Positions 46,171-56,600 of a DNA stretch of 64,000 bases are shown here, in pieces. Every line of letters starts with the position of its first letter. Position 1 is the first letter of the stretch. The notes below the pieces were generated by a model. The model was given only the letters and a program-made list of their open reading frames with translations, was not told where the DNA came from and made no database searches. Source of the DNA: Tubiluchus corallicola (taxonomy: Eukaryota; Priapulida; Priapulimorpha; Priapulimorphida; Tubiluchidae); the NCBI GenBank assembly GCA_030141605.1, contig JAQGDQ010000654.1, positions 15,001 through 79,000 of the forward strand, written 5' to 3'. The translations under genes were made by a program, and so were the position numbers.

Positions 46171-46210
46171 TTAAAGCACAAGAACACCCTCCACTTACTA
46201 AAAACTTTAT
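46171..46210. mobile_element. Type C left terminus feeding minisatellite 2
   Basis: TTAAAGCACAAGAACACCCT followed by CCACTTACT is the type C start. It leads directly into ACTTTATACCACTTACATAC, the segment that is then amplified in tandem. Confidence 0.7.
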
Positions 46211-47255
46211 ACCACTTACATACTGCCTTTTTGCATACAGGGGTGAATTTTATACCACTTATGTACAGCCTTTTTGTATACAGGGGTGAATTTTATACCA
46301 CTTATATACTGCATTTTTGTATACAGGGGTGAATTTTATACCACTTACATACTGCCTTTTTGTACACAGGGGTGAATTTTATACCACTTACATACTGCCT
46401 TTTTGTACACAGGGGTGAATTTTATACCACACATACTGCATTTTTGTATACAGGGGTGAATTTTATACCACTTACATACTGCATTTTTGTACACAGGGGT
46501 GAATTTTATACCACTTACATACTGCCTTTTTGTATACAGGGGTGAATTTTATGCCACTTATATACTGCCTTTTTGTATACAGGGGTGAATTTTACACCAC
46601 TTACATACTGCCTTTTTGTATACAGGGGTGAATTTTATACCACTTACATACTGCCTTTTTGTATACAGGGTGAATTTTATACCACTTATGTACTGCCTTT
46701 TTGTATACAGGGGTGAATTTTACACCACTTACATACTGCCTTTTTGTATACAGGGGTGAATTTTATACCACTTATGTACTGCCTTTTCGTATACAGGGGT
46801 GAATTTTATACCACTTACATACTGCCTTTTTGTATACAGGGGTGAATTTTATACCACTTATGTACTGCCTTTTTGTATACAGGGTGAATTTTACACCACT
46901 TATATACTGCCTTTTTGCACAGAGGGGTGAATTTTATACCACTTATGTACTGCCTTTTTGTATACAGGGGTGAATTTTATACCACTTATATACTGCCTTT
47001 TTGTATACACGGGTGAATTTTACACCACTTACATACTGCCTTTTTGCACACAGGGATGAATTTTATACCACTTATGTACTGCCTTTTTGTATACAGGGGT
47101 GAATTTTATACCACTTATATACTGCCTTTTTGTATACACGGGTGAATTTTATACCACTTGCATACTGCCTTTTTGTACAGAAGGGTGAATTTTATACCAC
47201 TTACATACTGCCTTTTTGTATACAGGGGTGAATTTTATACCACTTACATACTGCA
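46207..47255. repeat. 43-bp minisatellite 2 (GGTGAATTTTATACCACTTA), about 24 units
   Basis: GGGTGAA occurs at 46241, 46284 and 46327, and onward at 43-bp steps with a few 42-bp or shorter units. Each unit has ATTTTATACCACTTACATAC, TGCCTTTTTGTATACAG and GGG. The core is the type C segment near its left end. Confidence 0.94.
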
Positions 47256-47753
47256 TTCTGCCTATAACTTTACTTCGGTAAAAGTTGCTGCTGGTGCTGC
47301 GTTAGGTAATTAATGAACGAACACTATGTAGGATGTTCGCGCATTTTCGATTATCGCTGCACACTATTCGCAACAGTATTACAGCGTAAAAAAGAGACCG
47401 AACAACTAAGTTTAACGGTTGTAACGAAAAACTCTAGTTGTCTAGATTAGTATGACTGACACCGTCTGGTACTTTTACATTTGCATTTGACCTGTCAGTG
47501 ATATTTCAGATTAAATATTCAAAGGATAGTTTAAAATGTAGCCTGCGTATAAGGAAGTATGTATAAAACTATGTTTGACTGATACGGAACGCGTCATTTC
47601 ACAAAAGCTCTGTCATAACAAGTCAAGCATTATCCAAAGTTAAAGACATTATTTAGTTTTTCATTTTACGAAAGCTGAAAAACTATTTAGTTCCCGAGAA
47701 AACAAAGATGAAGTATTACCTCCTGTTGGTGAGTTGTACTTTTCTTTACTTTG
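47256..47753. other. No recognisable gene
   Basis: Unique-looking sequence between two type C-derived regions. No coding or RNA feature was seen. Confidence 0.4.
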
Positions 47754-47785
47754 TTAAAGTGCAAGAAACCCCTTACTTATACAAA

Positions 47786-48210
47786 GCTTAGAATTTTTAT
47801 TTGAAAATTTTATATCACTTACCCGCTGTGTTATTGCATACAGAGCTTGCATTAGCAGTAACATCGCATGAAATTTGAACATTTAAACTCCTGCGATGAC
47901 CGTTAGTCGCAGCCATTTTCACGGTAAGCTTAAAATTTTTATTTGAAAATTTTATATCACTTACCTGCTGTGTTATTGCATACAGCGCTTGCATTAGCAG
48001 TAACGCTGTATAAAATTTGCACATTTAAACTTCTGCGATGACCGTTAGTCGCAGCCATTTTCACGTTAAGCTTAGAATTTTTATTTGAAAATTTTATATC
48101 ACTTACCTGCTGTGCTATTGCATACAGCGCTTGCATTAGCAGTAACGTCGTATGAAATTTGAACATTTAAACTCCCGCGGTGACTGTTAGTCGCAGCCAT
48201 TTTTAAGATA
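47786..48210. repeat. Three tandem 142-bp duplications inside type C
   Basis: TTTTTATTTGAAAATTTTAT starts at 47794, 47936 and 48078, exactly 142 bp apart. Each unit runs from AAGCTTA through GTTAGTCGCAGCCATTTT. Confidence 0.92.
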
Positions 48211-48429
48211 AAGTCGTTTGAAACAAGTTCAGAAAAACGTTACGTATAATTTGAAAAAATAATGAATGCATTCGCGTAGCATACAGTTCGCTAATAAGCT
48301 AAAGTTTTAATTACTTTATACTGTCAATAAGATTTAAAATACATTTTTTGCTGAACAGTGGTGCACCCTGGTGAGGTGATACAGTAACATTTTATCACTT
48401 GGCCTGAGCATTTAAATTACTAAGAATTT

Positions 48430-48955
48430 TCTTTTCTAGTTACATAAATCTTACAGGCAAGTAATCATAATGCTAAGTAATGCTACATAAATCTTACAGG
48501 CAAGTAAGCATAATGCTAAGTAATACAACATAAATCTTACAGGCAAGTAAGCATAATGCTAAGTAATACTACATAAATCTTACAAGCAAGTAAGCATAAT
48601 GCTAAGTAATACTACATAAATCTTACAAGCAAGTAAGCATAATGCTAAGTAATACTACATAAATCTTACAGGCAAGTAAGCATAATGCTAAGTAATACTA
48701 CATAAATCTTACAGGCAAGTAAGCATAATGCTAAGTAATACTACATAAATCTTACAGGCAAGTAAGCATAATGCTAAGTAATACTACATAAATCTTACAA
48801 GCAAGTAAGCATCATGCTAAGTAATACTACATAAATCTTACAAGCAAGTAAGCATAATGCTAAGTAATACTACATAAATCTTACAGGCAAGTAAGCATAA
48901 TGCTAAGTAATACTACATAAATCTTACAGGCAAGTAAGCATAATGCTAAGTAATA
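48430..48955. repeat. 43-bp minisatellite 3 (ACATAAATCTTACAGGCAAG), about 12 units
   Basis: ACATAAATC occurs at 48485 and 48528 and continues at 43-bp steps, each unit ending AAGCATAATGCTAAGTAAT. The unit equals the type C segment ACATAAGTCTTTCCAGCAGG through ATGCTAAGTAATAC. Units are almost identical to one another. Confidence 0.95.
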
Positions 48956-49156
48956 CGATTTTGTGTGGAAAATCTTTTGGGACACGTATTTTAAAATTGC
49001 CTTTTCCTCCCTTGAACAAAAATGTTATACCATGTGACCCTAAAGGAAGCGCCATTTAAATAGAACATTTTTATTGGGGGGGGGCATTTATATCAATATT
49101 ACTATTAACATTTATTATTTATTATATGCGTATTATTTATTATGCAGCCAAGGGGG

Positions 49157-49785
49157 TTAACCCTTACAGGATCACCGGGGGGTAAAAAATTCCCCTCAGA
49201 CCGGTTTTTTGCATTTTACGCTTTTACCATACGCATCCCATTAAACCTTTTCTATGACTTTTTCTGAATATGTTTTGTGCACAAAATACTTTCAGTTATT
49301 TATTTTAGGCGCATTGTCTCATCACGAAATAAAAGTGAAAATGCAATATGTCGATTTTTTAAAATTGTCGAAACTTTACTTCGCTTGCCTATACATTATA
49401 CGGGCGATGTATCTGATAAAACAAAATGTTAGTTACTCAAATTACTCCAGCTAAAAGAAGAAAGTAGTAGACAATAAATTCAAAATAACAATGATTTTTG
49501 CACACGCGCTAGCAATGTCGGTTGTCTACAGTTATTCCAGCATAGATAAGGGAACGTAACTAAGTGAATTTAAATTTCGTATTACTAGTAAGTCACATGT
49601 CTTTAAGCAGAGGTATAATGTATCCTATGTTGGTCAGCATAATCACAAATTATGCTGTTCCTGTTTACTAATGAAACACGGCGGTTTATCAAAAGTAATT
49701 TACGAATTATGGTGGGGGTAATTTTTTACCCCCCCCCCCGTTACCAAAATCGGTTGTAAAAAAATCGCGACCCTATAAGGGTTAA
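49157..49785. mobile_element. piggyBac-like (TTAACCCTT) miniature element, copy 2
   Basis: It starts TTAACCCTTACAGGATCACC and ends GACCCTATAAGGGTTAA, with inverted CCCTTA ends inside a TTAA duplication. It is homologous to 33659-34249, including the C/G homopolymer near its right end. 629 bp, noncoding. Confidence 0.78.
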
Positions 49786-50200
49786 AGAAAAACTTTGAAA
49801 TACACCCTTCCCGTTTCGTCTGATTAACCTCTCTCCCACTGATACCTTCGCATCCAGTACACCGTTTTGTTCCTCTTTCTGGCAGTGCGCTTATTATGCC
49901 CAAGGAATTGCACAAATCGAGTTTTGCAGTTGCCCTCCGGCGAAATCTAAATACACCTATAACATCTACCGTTGAACCGGCTATCTAACCATTATTGGCA
50001 CCAAGCCAGGCACATTTTCCAGAAAGAAGAGGTATAAGCTTTGCAAAAAACAGGCAAACGGGCAAAAAAGGCCACCTTTGGAGGTTTATTGCCCCCCGTT
50101 CCTCCCGGTGGGCCGATTCGAAAAATAAAGTATCAATGAGACGACACTAGAGACCTTTCGTTTGATATATAGATCGCCGAAAATGGTGCCGTTGCCGGGG
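49786..50200. other. No recognisable gene
   Basis: Mixed-composition sequence with a short minus-strand open frame (49915-49700) that overlaps the transposon end. No motif supports it. Confidence 0.4.
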
Positions 50201-50214
50201 CTGCAGCAGCAAAT

Positions 50215-50216
50215 CT

Positions 50217-50247
<31 letters not shown>

Positions 50248-50369
50248 TATATTACATTATATTATATTATACATATATTATATGTATATAAATGTGTATA
50301 TCACCATTATGTATATACATAATATACAAATGGTGATATACACACATATATATATATATATATATAATG
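50215..50369. repeat. AT-rich palindromic region
   Basis: TA runs flank an inverted repeat: TGTGTATATCACCATT near 50294 pairs with AATGGTGATATACACACA near 50329. It could form a hairpin. Confidence 0.75.
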
Positions 50370-50490
50370 CCCTATACCACCGAAATTGTATTTATCATTT
50401 ACACTACACCTTTTTTGGAGGTAAGCACGATGGTCACATTCTTTTTAGTTTAGGTTTTTTACTTCCGTCTTAAAACCCGGCAAATATTAA

Positions 50491-50580
50491 ATGCAGTAAG
50501 TCCTCGCTTAACGACGCTAATGCGTTCCAGCAAAGCACGACGTTAAACGAAGCGTTGTTAAGCGAAATGTCATTAAATTA
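50491..50580. mobile_element. Tigger-like terminal fragment
   Basis: CAGTAAGTCCTCGCTTAACG, then GCGTTGTTAAGCGAAATG, resemble termini of TcMar-Tigger miniature elements. No matching right end is visible. Confidence 0.4.
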
Positions 50581-50899
50581 TGAATTTATTCCACAGGAAC
50601 TCAAACATACATACAAGTTGATATTACATTGAAAAAAATAAAATAAACGAGTTACTGTGAGGAGGAGGAAGGAGCATTGAGCTTTCGAGGCTTCCTCCAG
50701 ATAAGTGAAACAATTGACAATTAACATTACATTTTCATCAGTTATAACGTACATTAGAACGAAATAAGTTTTGTTAGTAACTTAAGATCAGGATGAGTAA
50801 AATTGTGAGTTAATTATACCGTTGTAGTAGGTAATTCGTTGATGCTTTTTAAATTGATAAAGATTAAGAGTTTTCATTTCACGCGGAATTGATTACGAT

Positions 50900-51285
50900 A
50901 TTTTAATAACATTATGTTTTTATGACTGTTTCGTTATGTTTGTCTTTAGAAGAGGGAGTACATTGTTTTCAACTGAATATCTTGTGTAATGATCATGTTG
51001 ATTTGAAACTGGACTAAAGTATGACTGAAAAGCTGGTGGAAGTAGTGAATTATGATACTGATACATGAAATGAAGACAATACATGTCATATATTTCTTTC
51101 ACTTTGACAGTTTTAACAGACAAGTAAATTATATTTGTGGGATGGTCATACCTTACATGATATATTAGTTTGAGAAATTTGTTCTGGGTAATTTGTAAAG
51201 CTTCTAAAATAAAGCCAAGACTTCCATAGAACGTAATGTTGATGTTACTGTACCCCATCGTTATAATTAGCTCAACAGACTGTAG
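50900..51285 (-). pseudogene. Non-LTR retrotransposon ORF2 C-terminal fragment
   Basis: Minus-strand reading gives LQITQNKFLKLIYHV, then YDMYCLHFMYQYHNSLLPPAF and HDHYTR, the pattern found after the reverse transcriptase domain in CR1/L2/Jockey-like LINEs. Only about 110 residues remain, with no RT catalytic motif, so it is a 5'-truncated relic. Confidence 0.65.
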
Positions 51286-51313
51286 TCGCTCTATTGCCTA
51301 ATTCAAGATTGAA

Positions 51314-51834
51314 CAGTGGCGGCTCATAGCTAAGAATAGTGGGAGTGTGGCAAAATTAAAAATTTTTTAGCCATTTTTAAATAATGTGTAAAACGAAACA
51401 AACTTATGTAATTTTAATTGTAATTTTAAACAAACAAACCTATGAAAGTTTATACATAAACTTGATAAACTCGTAAACAAAAAATCTTGTTTTCTTACGA
51501 ATTGCCTGAATTGTCGCAGTTCAAGAATATGCCGATACACGGCTTTTAAACACGTGACAACTGACAACACGTACTGCAGTGAGCGGCAGTACTCTTTCTA
51601 CCTAAAGTACAGCGCCTTATCTCAGACATGTGTACATAGACGCATGCGCACAACAGCCATATACCGCGTTCCTAGGGCTGTGACGCAAATTGTACTTCCC
51701 TCACGTGCTCCGGCTCCGTACAAGTATAAAGAAAGAACTAAAGAAAAAGATTTATTATATGCATTTTATCGATAATAATGAGTGAAAACAGGGGGTGCTG
51801 CAGTACCACAGTACCTATACAAGAGTCGTCACTT
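51314..51834. mobile_element. hAT-like miniature element (CAGTGGCGGCT family), copy 4
   Basis: It starts CAGTGGCGGCTCATAGCTAA and ends AGTCGTCACTT, an imperfect inverse of the start. The interior matches 26028-26504. It is 521 bp and the longest copy of this family here. Confidence 0.7.
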
Positions 51835-51961
51835 TATGATTGCTTTATCAGTGGCAGATAAGTTATAACCGATAGACTTTAGATATGTTAATAGATAGTA
51901 AGCTATCAAATCGCGCGACATCAACAGTGGCAAAGAACATCAATTAATATACTAACTGTCT

Positions 51962-52470
51962 TATAGCACATTCACACTTGTGAGTTTTCTCAAGAAGGTT
52001 AACTCGCCACAGAACCTGCAAGTGTGTTCAGACTACAGAGTAAAACTTGTTGTGAGTTACTCTCTGACAGTAAATGCGAGCTGACACTCGCTTCTCTATT
52101 CACAGCAAAAAGTGTTGAGAGTAACTCGCCAAGGCATTCACACTAGACAGTAACTAACAGGAAATCCACTCGCATCAACTGTCGAAGAGTTTGCAAAAAC
52201 TCACTAAGTAACTCACAAGTGTGTTCAGACTAGATAGCAAAACTTGCTGCAAGTTACTCTCTGACAGTAAGCGCGATGTGACACTTCCTTCTCTATTCAC
52301 TGCAGAGAAGTGTCGAGAGTAACTCGTCAAGGTGTTCACACTGGACAGTAACTCAGCTCACAGAGTCTGCAATAACTTATCAACAGTAACTCCCAAAACA
52401 GTTCACACTTGTGAGTCACATGTCAGAGAGAAAACTCGCGACAGAAATCTTCCTCGTATGAATGCACCAT
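51962..52470. mobile_element. Repeat-rich element with GTAACTC units
   Basis: CACATTCACACTTGTGAGTT near the left and CGTATGAATGCACC on the right are roughly inverted. Inside, a segment with GTAACTCGCCAAGG and TTCACACTAGACAGTAACT recurs at ~190-bp spacing. It is probably a miniature transposon of unknown class. Confidence 0.45.
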
Positions 52471-52613
52471 TAGCAATTTCTAGCAAAACGAGGCAATGAA
52501 TTCTAACACCAAAAAGTTACAATAACTTGCATAGAAAATCTACAGTGATGTAAATACGTTTAAACTAATCAACTGCTTTGCCATTGTCACAGTTCTAAAA
52601 TTTCAAGAACAAA

Positions 52614-52736
52614 TCACTCATACTTCGGTTTGGCCTCCGGTGTCGGCGGAGGTCCTTCTTCTTTCAGTTTCTGTTGATAAGCGGCCATCTTCTCTTCGTA
52701 TTCCTTTTTGGCTTCTTTAGACTTCTCTTCCCACTC
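52614..52736 (-). CDS. Terminal exon resembling the end of an HMG box
   Basis: The minus-strand acceptor GGTTTTTTAG is followed by 40 codons and TGA: EWEEKSKEAKKEYEEKMAAY, then QQKLKEEG and a Pro-rich end (PPPTPEAKPKYE). The AKKEYEEKMAAYQQK pattern resembles helix 3 of HMG boxes (KEKYEKDIAAYRAK in HMGB). The exon starts in phase 0. I found no upstream exon on this strand; the adjoining 400 bp is repeat-derived. It could be part of a gene whose other exons lie beyond, or a different Lys/Glu-rich helix. The HMG assignment is an inference. Confidence 0.5.
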   Translation of the reverse strand, partial: EWEEKSKEAKKEYEEKMAAYQQKLKEEGPPPTPEAKPKYE

Positions 52737-52976
52737 CTAAAAAACCATGTAAGTAACAGTGAAAGTATCAGTACAATTATTGTGCGCCCTCCCTCCACAA
52801 CGCAAGAGCTAAGACCACAGAGGTCTGGAATCGTATCATTTAGGGTGTTAGAGTGTATAGAGTACTTAAAGAAAAAGATCAAGTCTTCTCGGAACTCACG
52901 TTTATTTCAATTTTCACAAAAAATGCTAGAACGATTTAGTAAAAAAACTGTGATAATCGCGCCGTGCAATTAGTAA

Positions 52977-53167
52977 AATCACTTTAATGTTGAAATCATT
53001 TCATGCTTGGGTGCTCGTATTTTGAACGCTCATTTTTTCACCAATGATGTCATTTTAAACCCAATTTTTCCACCAATGATGTCATTTTAAACCCCATTTT
53101 TCCACCAATGATGGCGCTCATTGGCTGAAGAAAAGCAGCAACTGTCAATTTCCGTCAAAAGTATAAA
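52977..53167. mobile_element. Dispersed repeat (TTCTTCAGC...GACGTCA family), copy 3, inverted
   Basis: CCAATGATGTCATTTTAAACC repeats twice, and CATTGGCTGAAGAAAAGC ends the stretch. It is the inverse of 13725-13912 and 22245-22460. Confidence 0.5.
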
Positions 53168-53214
53168 GAGTTTCTACGACTCTTGGAAGGGCATAGATGG
53201 CATAGTTTCAGCGA

Positions 53215-53545
53215 TTGATGATGATCGTTAAAAGGTTAAAGGTCACCAGACAACACATTTGTGTACACTTGACAACGCCTCGCAGCTTTAGCATCCCGCC
53301 AGAACCTTACCTAGTTCATTTTTTCTTGTTCTCAAGCAAGATCTTGCTAGTAAATCACTCTATACACAGAGTAATGCATAATTAAGTAAAGTCCACGTAA
53401 AACAACTGAAGTACTAAACCAATGCGCTGCGTTATCCACGTCACGTGACGATTGTTGTTAAGACGCGTTGCTGTGGTACACATAACTTAACCTTTGACCT
53501 ACAGCAACTGCGCGTGCGCACAACGAAACTATAAAAGGGCTTATT
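53215..53545. mobile_element. Dispersed repeat of unknown class, copy 2
   Basis: It is the inverse of 9240-9615 (GACAACACATTTGTGTACAC, AACTGCGCGTGCGCACAACG). It ends ACTATAAAAGGGC, a TATA-box-like word about 85 bp before the ATG at 53617. Whether it acts as a promoter is unknown. Confidence 0.55.
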
Positions 53546-53601
53546 GTCTACGGGTTTTTAAATGCAGTACGCGCACTAAAAGTCTCATTGCTTTTTTTCA
53601 G

Positions 53602-53662
53602 GTTCTGATTTCGTTAATGAAGGTAGAAAGAACAACAGCTGAAGGTTATGCATCACTTCGAG
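53602..53662 (+). CDS. Unidentified gene, first visible exon
   Basis: The acceptor is TTGCTTTTTTTCAG and the donor is GTAAAA. It reads VLISLMKVERTTAEGYASLR plus one base. The ATG at 53617-53619 may be the start. Confidence 0.6.
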
Positions 53663-56600
53663 GTAAAATGTGTATAGGAAGCTGCTGCACTCTCAACGAT
53701 TGTTCTGGTTTTTTACGTTTTAAAGACTTGGAGACTTGAGATCAACTCAGCAGTTAATAGAAAAGCTGGAAGCAAAGAGAACAAAAATATTAATACTAAG
53801 CAGAATTATGTTATAACAGCTATAGTAGTTTATATACGTGACAACAACCAACAACAGCAGCGACAGCAAGGGCTGTGACAATAACAACAAAACAACAAGA
53901 ACAACAGCAACAAGCAACAACAACAACAGCAGCAGCAACAACAACAACAACAACAGCAGCAGCAGCAGCAACAACAACAACAACAAACAACAACAACAAA
54001 AACAACAGCAACAAACAGCAACAAACAACAGCAACAACAGCAGCAGGAGCAACAACAACAACAACAGCAGCAGCAGCAGCAACAACAACAACAGCAGCAA
54101 CAAACAACAGCAACAACAGCAACAAACAACAACAACAGCAGCAGCAGCAACAACAACAGCAGCAGCAGCAACAACAACAACAACAGCAACAAACAACAGC
54201 AACAACAGCAACAAACAACAACAACAACAGCAACAAACAACAACAACAACAGCAACAAACAACAAACATATAACAACAACACCCCCGCCAACAAGAACAA
54301 CACCCCACCTATAACAACAAAAACAACAGCTACAACAGCAACGGGCAACGGTACTGACAATAATAGCAAAATCATATAATTCGTATTTATTTAAATTTCT
54401 AGTTGTAGATCGGGATGTGTTTGCACGATTTAGAGAAAGTCTGATAAGATCATTCACAACACCAGTTCCTAAGAGCACTTTTGACGTAGAAGAGCATCTA
54501 ACTGATGCCGAACTGCAAAAACGCAGTGAGCAGGAAGCGAAACGTCAAGCACTTTCATCCAAGATAGACTTAATAACAAACGGTATGTGGCAATAGCAGT
54601 AACCATCACCAAAGCAGTTTTATCTGGGCGTTAGCATTATTGAAACTCAGACATTCAAAATTCATCCTACCTATGTGACAGGGATGAGAATGACAAATTG
54701 CAAAAAACTCTGAAACAGGCAGCAACAAATTGCAATTTTGTGACCATAGAGAGCCTCTAAGTGGACTTAAAATATCAGTTACCTTGTTTCATGCATAATT
54801 TAAAATACCCAACTATCAAGGATACATGATACCTAATTGTCTTAAAAACGCCTCCTAAGTACTGGCCGCTCCTATGCAAAAATATATAAAAAATGTCTGC
54901 AATTGACTCAAATAACTCCGCACAATTGATTCTATATTTTTATACATAGAGATAAACACGTGGTTACACTGATGTACGTGATGTAAACAAAGTGACGGCC
55001 TGCCACCTAGCGGTCAGCTTATGAAATAATGTACTGCGTCTGTAAAACTTTTCTCAACGAATTTACGCGATTTACAAAAATAGCACTACTGGTCTTCCAA
55101 AAACTCAGAATTCTGCGTATCCGCGGAAAATTCTCATCCCTGACGTGAGTTAGGTTATATGAAAGGCAATCATTTTCAATAGATATTTTACCCATGCTTA
55201 GTACAAGTGAATAATTAATTTAAACTAAGAAATTTATAGAAAAAGCATGGAAGAACTTCTTCCATGGTGTGAATGAGTCAATATTAACAGAAACAGTAGA
55301 ACGGATTTAATATGGTTCGATAAACCTAGAATAAATTTATTTTATGAAGCACAAAAATCGAAAAGCATAAAGAGAATAGCAATTGTAGAATTTTAGCGAA
55401 AAACTGACAAATAAGAAATACATAGTGGTAACTAGCAAGTAAACAAATTGTTTGGGAAAACGATTGTATAGAAAAACGATATAGAATTCAGCATTGATTC
55501 TGCAGTAAATTGTATACAAAAATCACTGTTCAAATTCAACTCAAGTTCAAAATAATTTATTGATTTAGTACATATCATAGTCATATTAATTTGAGCGCAA
55601 TTTAAAATACAATATAAACAGTAAAATAAAAATGATTATGTGAAAATGATCACTATTATTAAGGGAGTCTCACAGTGTGATGGTTCGTTTCAAAATGCTA
55701 AACTATAGCAGAAAGGCACTGTCTCGTTCACATTGTGTGAGAAGTACCATCCATTATGCTAGCATGAGACAGCACACATTGATGTGAGATAGCACACATA
55801 GATCTCCACACACATTAATGTGAGACAGCACACATTGATGTGAGATAGCACACATTAATGCGAGATAGCACACACTGATGTGAGACAGCACACAATGATG
55901 TGAGATAACACATATATTGATGTTAGATACCACACAATGTACCAGCAATGTGAGGTGTAGAAGAAGATACCACATAGTGTATCAATCATGACGTGAGATG
56001 CCACACAAAGACAAGTAATATGTGGTATGACGTGAGATGCCACACAAAGACCAGTAATATGTGGTATGACGTGAGATGCCACACAAAGACAAGAAATGTG
56101 TGGTATGACGTGAGATGCCACACAAAGACAAGTAATATGTGGTATGACGTGAGATGCCACACAAAGACAAGTAATATGTGGTATGACGTGAGATGCCACA
56201 CAAAGACAAGAAATGTGTGGTATGACGTGGATGCCACACAAAGACCAGTAATATGTGGTATGACGTGAGATGCCACACAAAGACAAGAAATGTGTGGTAT
56301 GACGTGAGATGCCACACAAAAACAAGTAATGTGTGGTATGACATGAGATGCCACACAAAGACCAGTAATGTGTGGTATGACGTGAGATGCCACACAAAGA
56401 CAAGTAATGTGTGGTATGACGTGAGATGCCACACAAAGACAAGTAATGTGTGGTATGACGTGAGATGCCACACAAAGACAAGTAATGTGTGGTATGACGT
56501 GAGATGCCACACAAAAACCAGTAATGTGTGGTATGACATGAGATGCTACACAATGATCAGTAATGTGTGGTATGACGAGATACCATAATGATCAGAGTAA

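Larger units (their letters stand above)
47754..49015. mobile_element. TTAA miniature transposon, type C, copy with two internal expansions
   Basis: It starts TTAAAGTGCAAGAAACCCC. It contains three tandem 142-bp copies of the left third and a 43-bp array near the right third, and loses the right terminus after TTTTGGGACACGTATTTT. Confidence 0.7.

Noticed and set aside
37290-48955. Regularly spaced repeats resembling a CRISPR array
   Set aside because: The repeats are head-to-tail tandem units with no unique spacers, in an animal genome.
50491-50580. A tRNA or small RNA gene
   Set aside because: The short GC-richer word matches a Tigger-like terminus and has no A/B box or cloverleaf arrangement.
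53747-54478. Poly-Cys/Leu/Val and poly-Gln/Thr frames
   Set aside because: Translation of a CAA/CAG array that lies in an intron.
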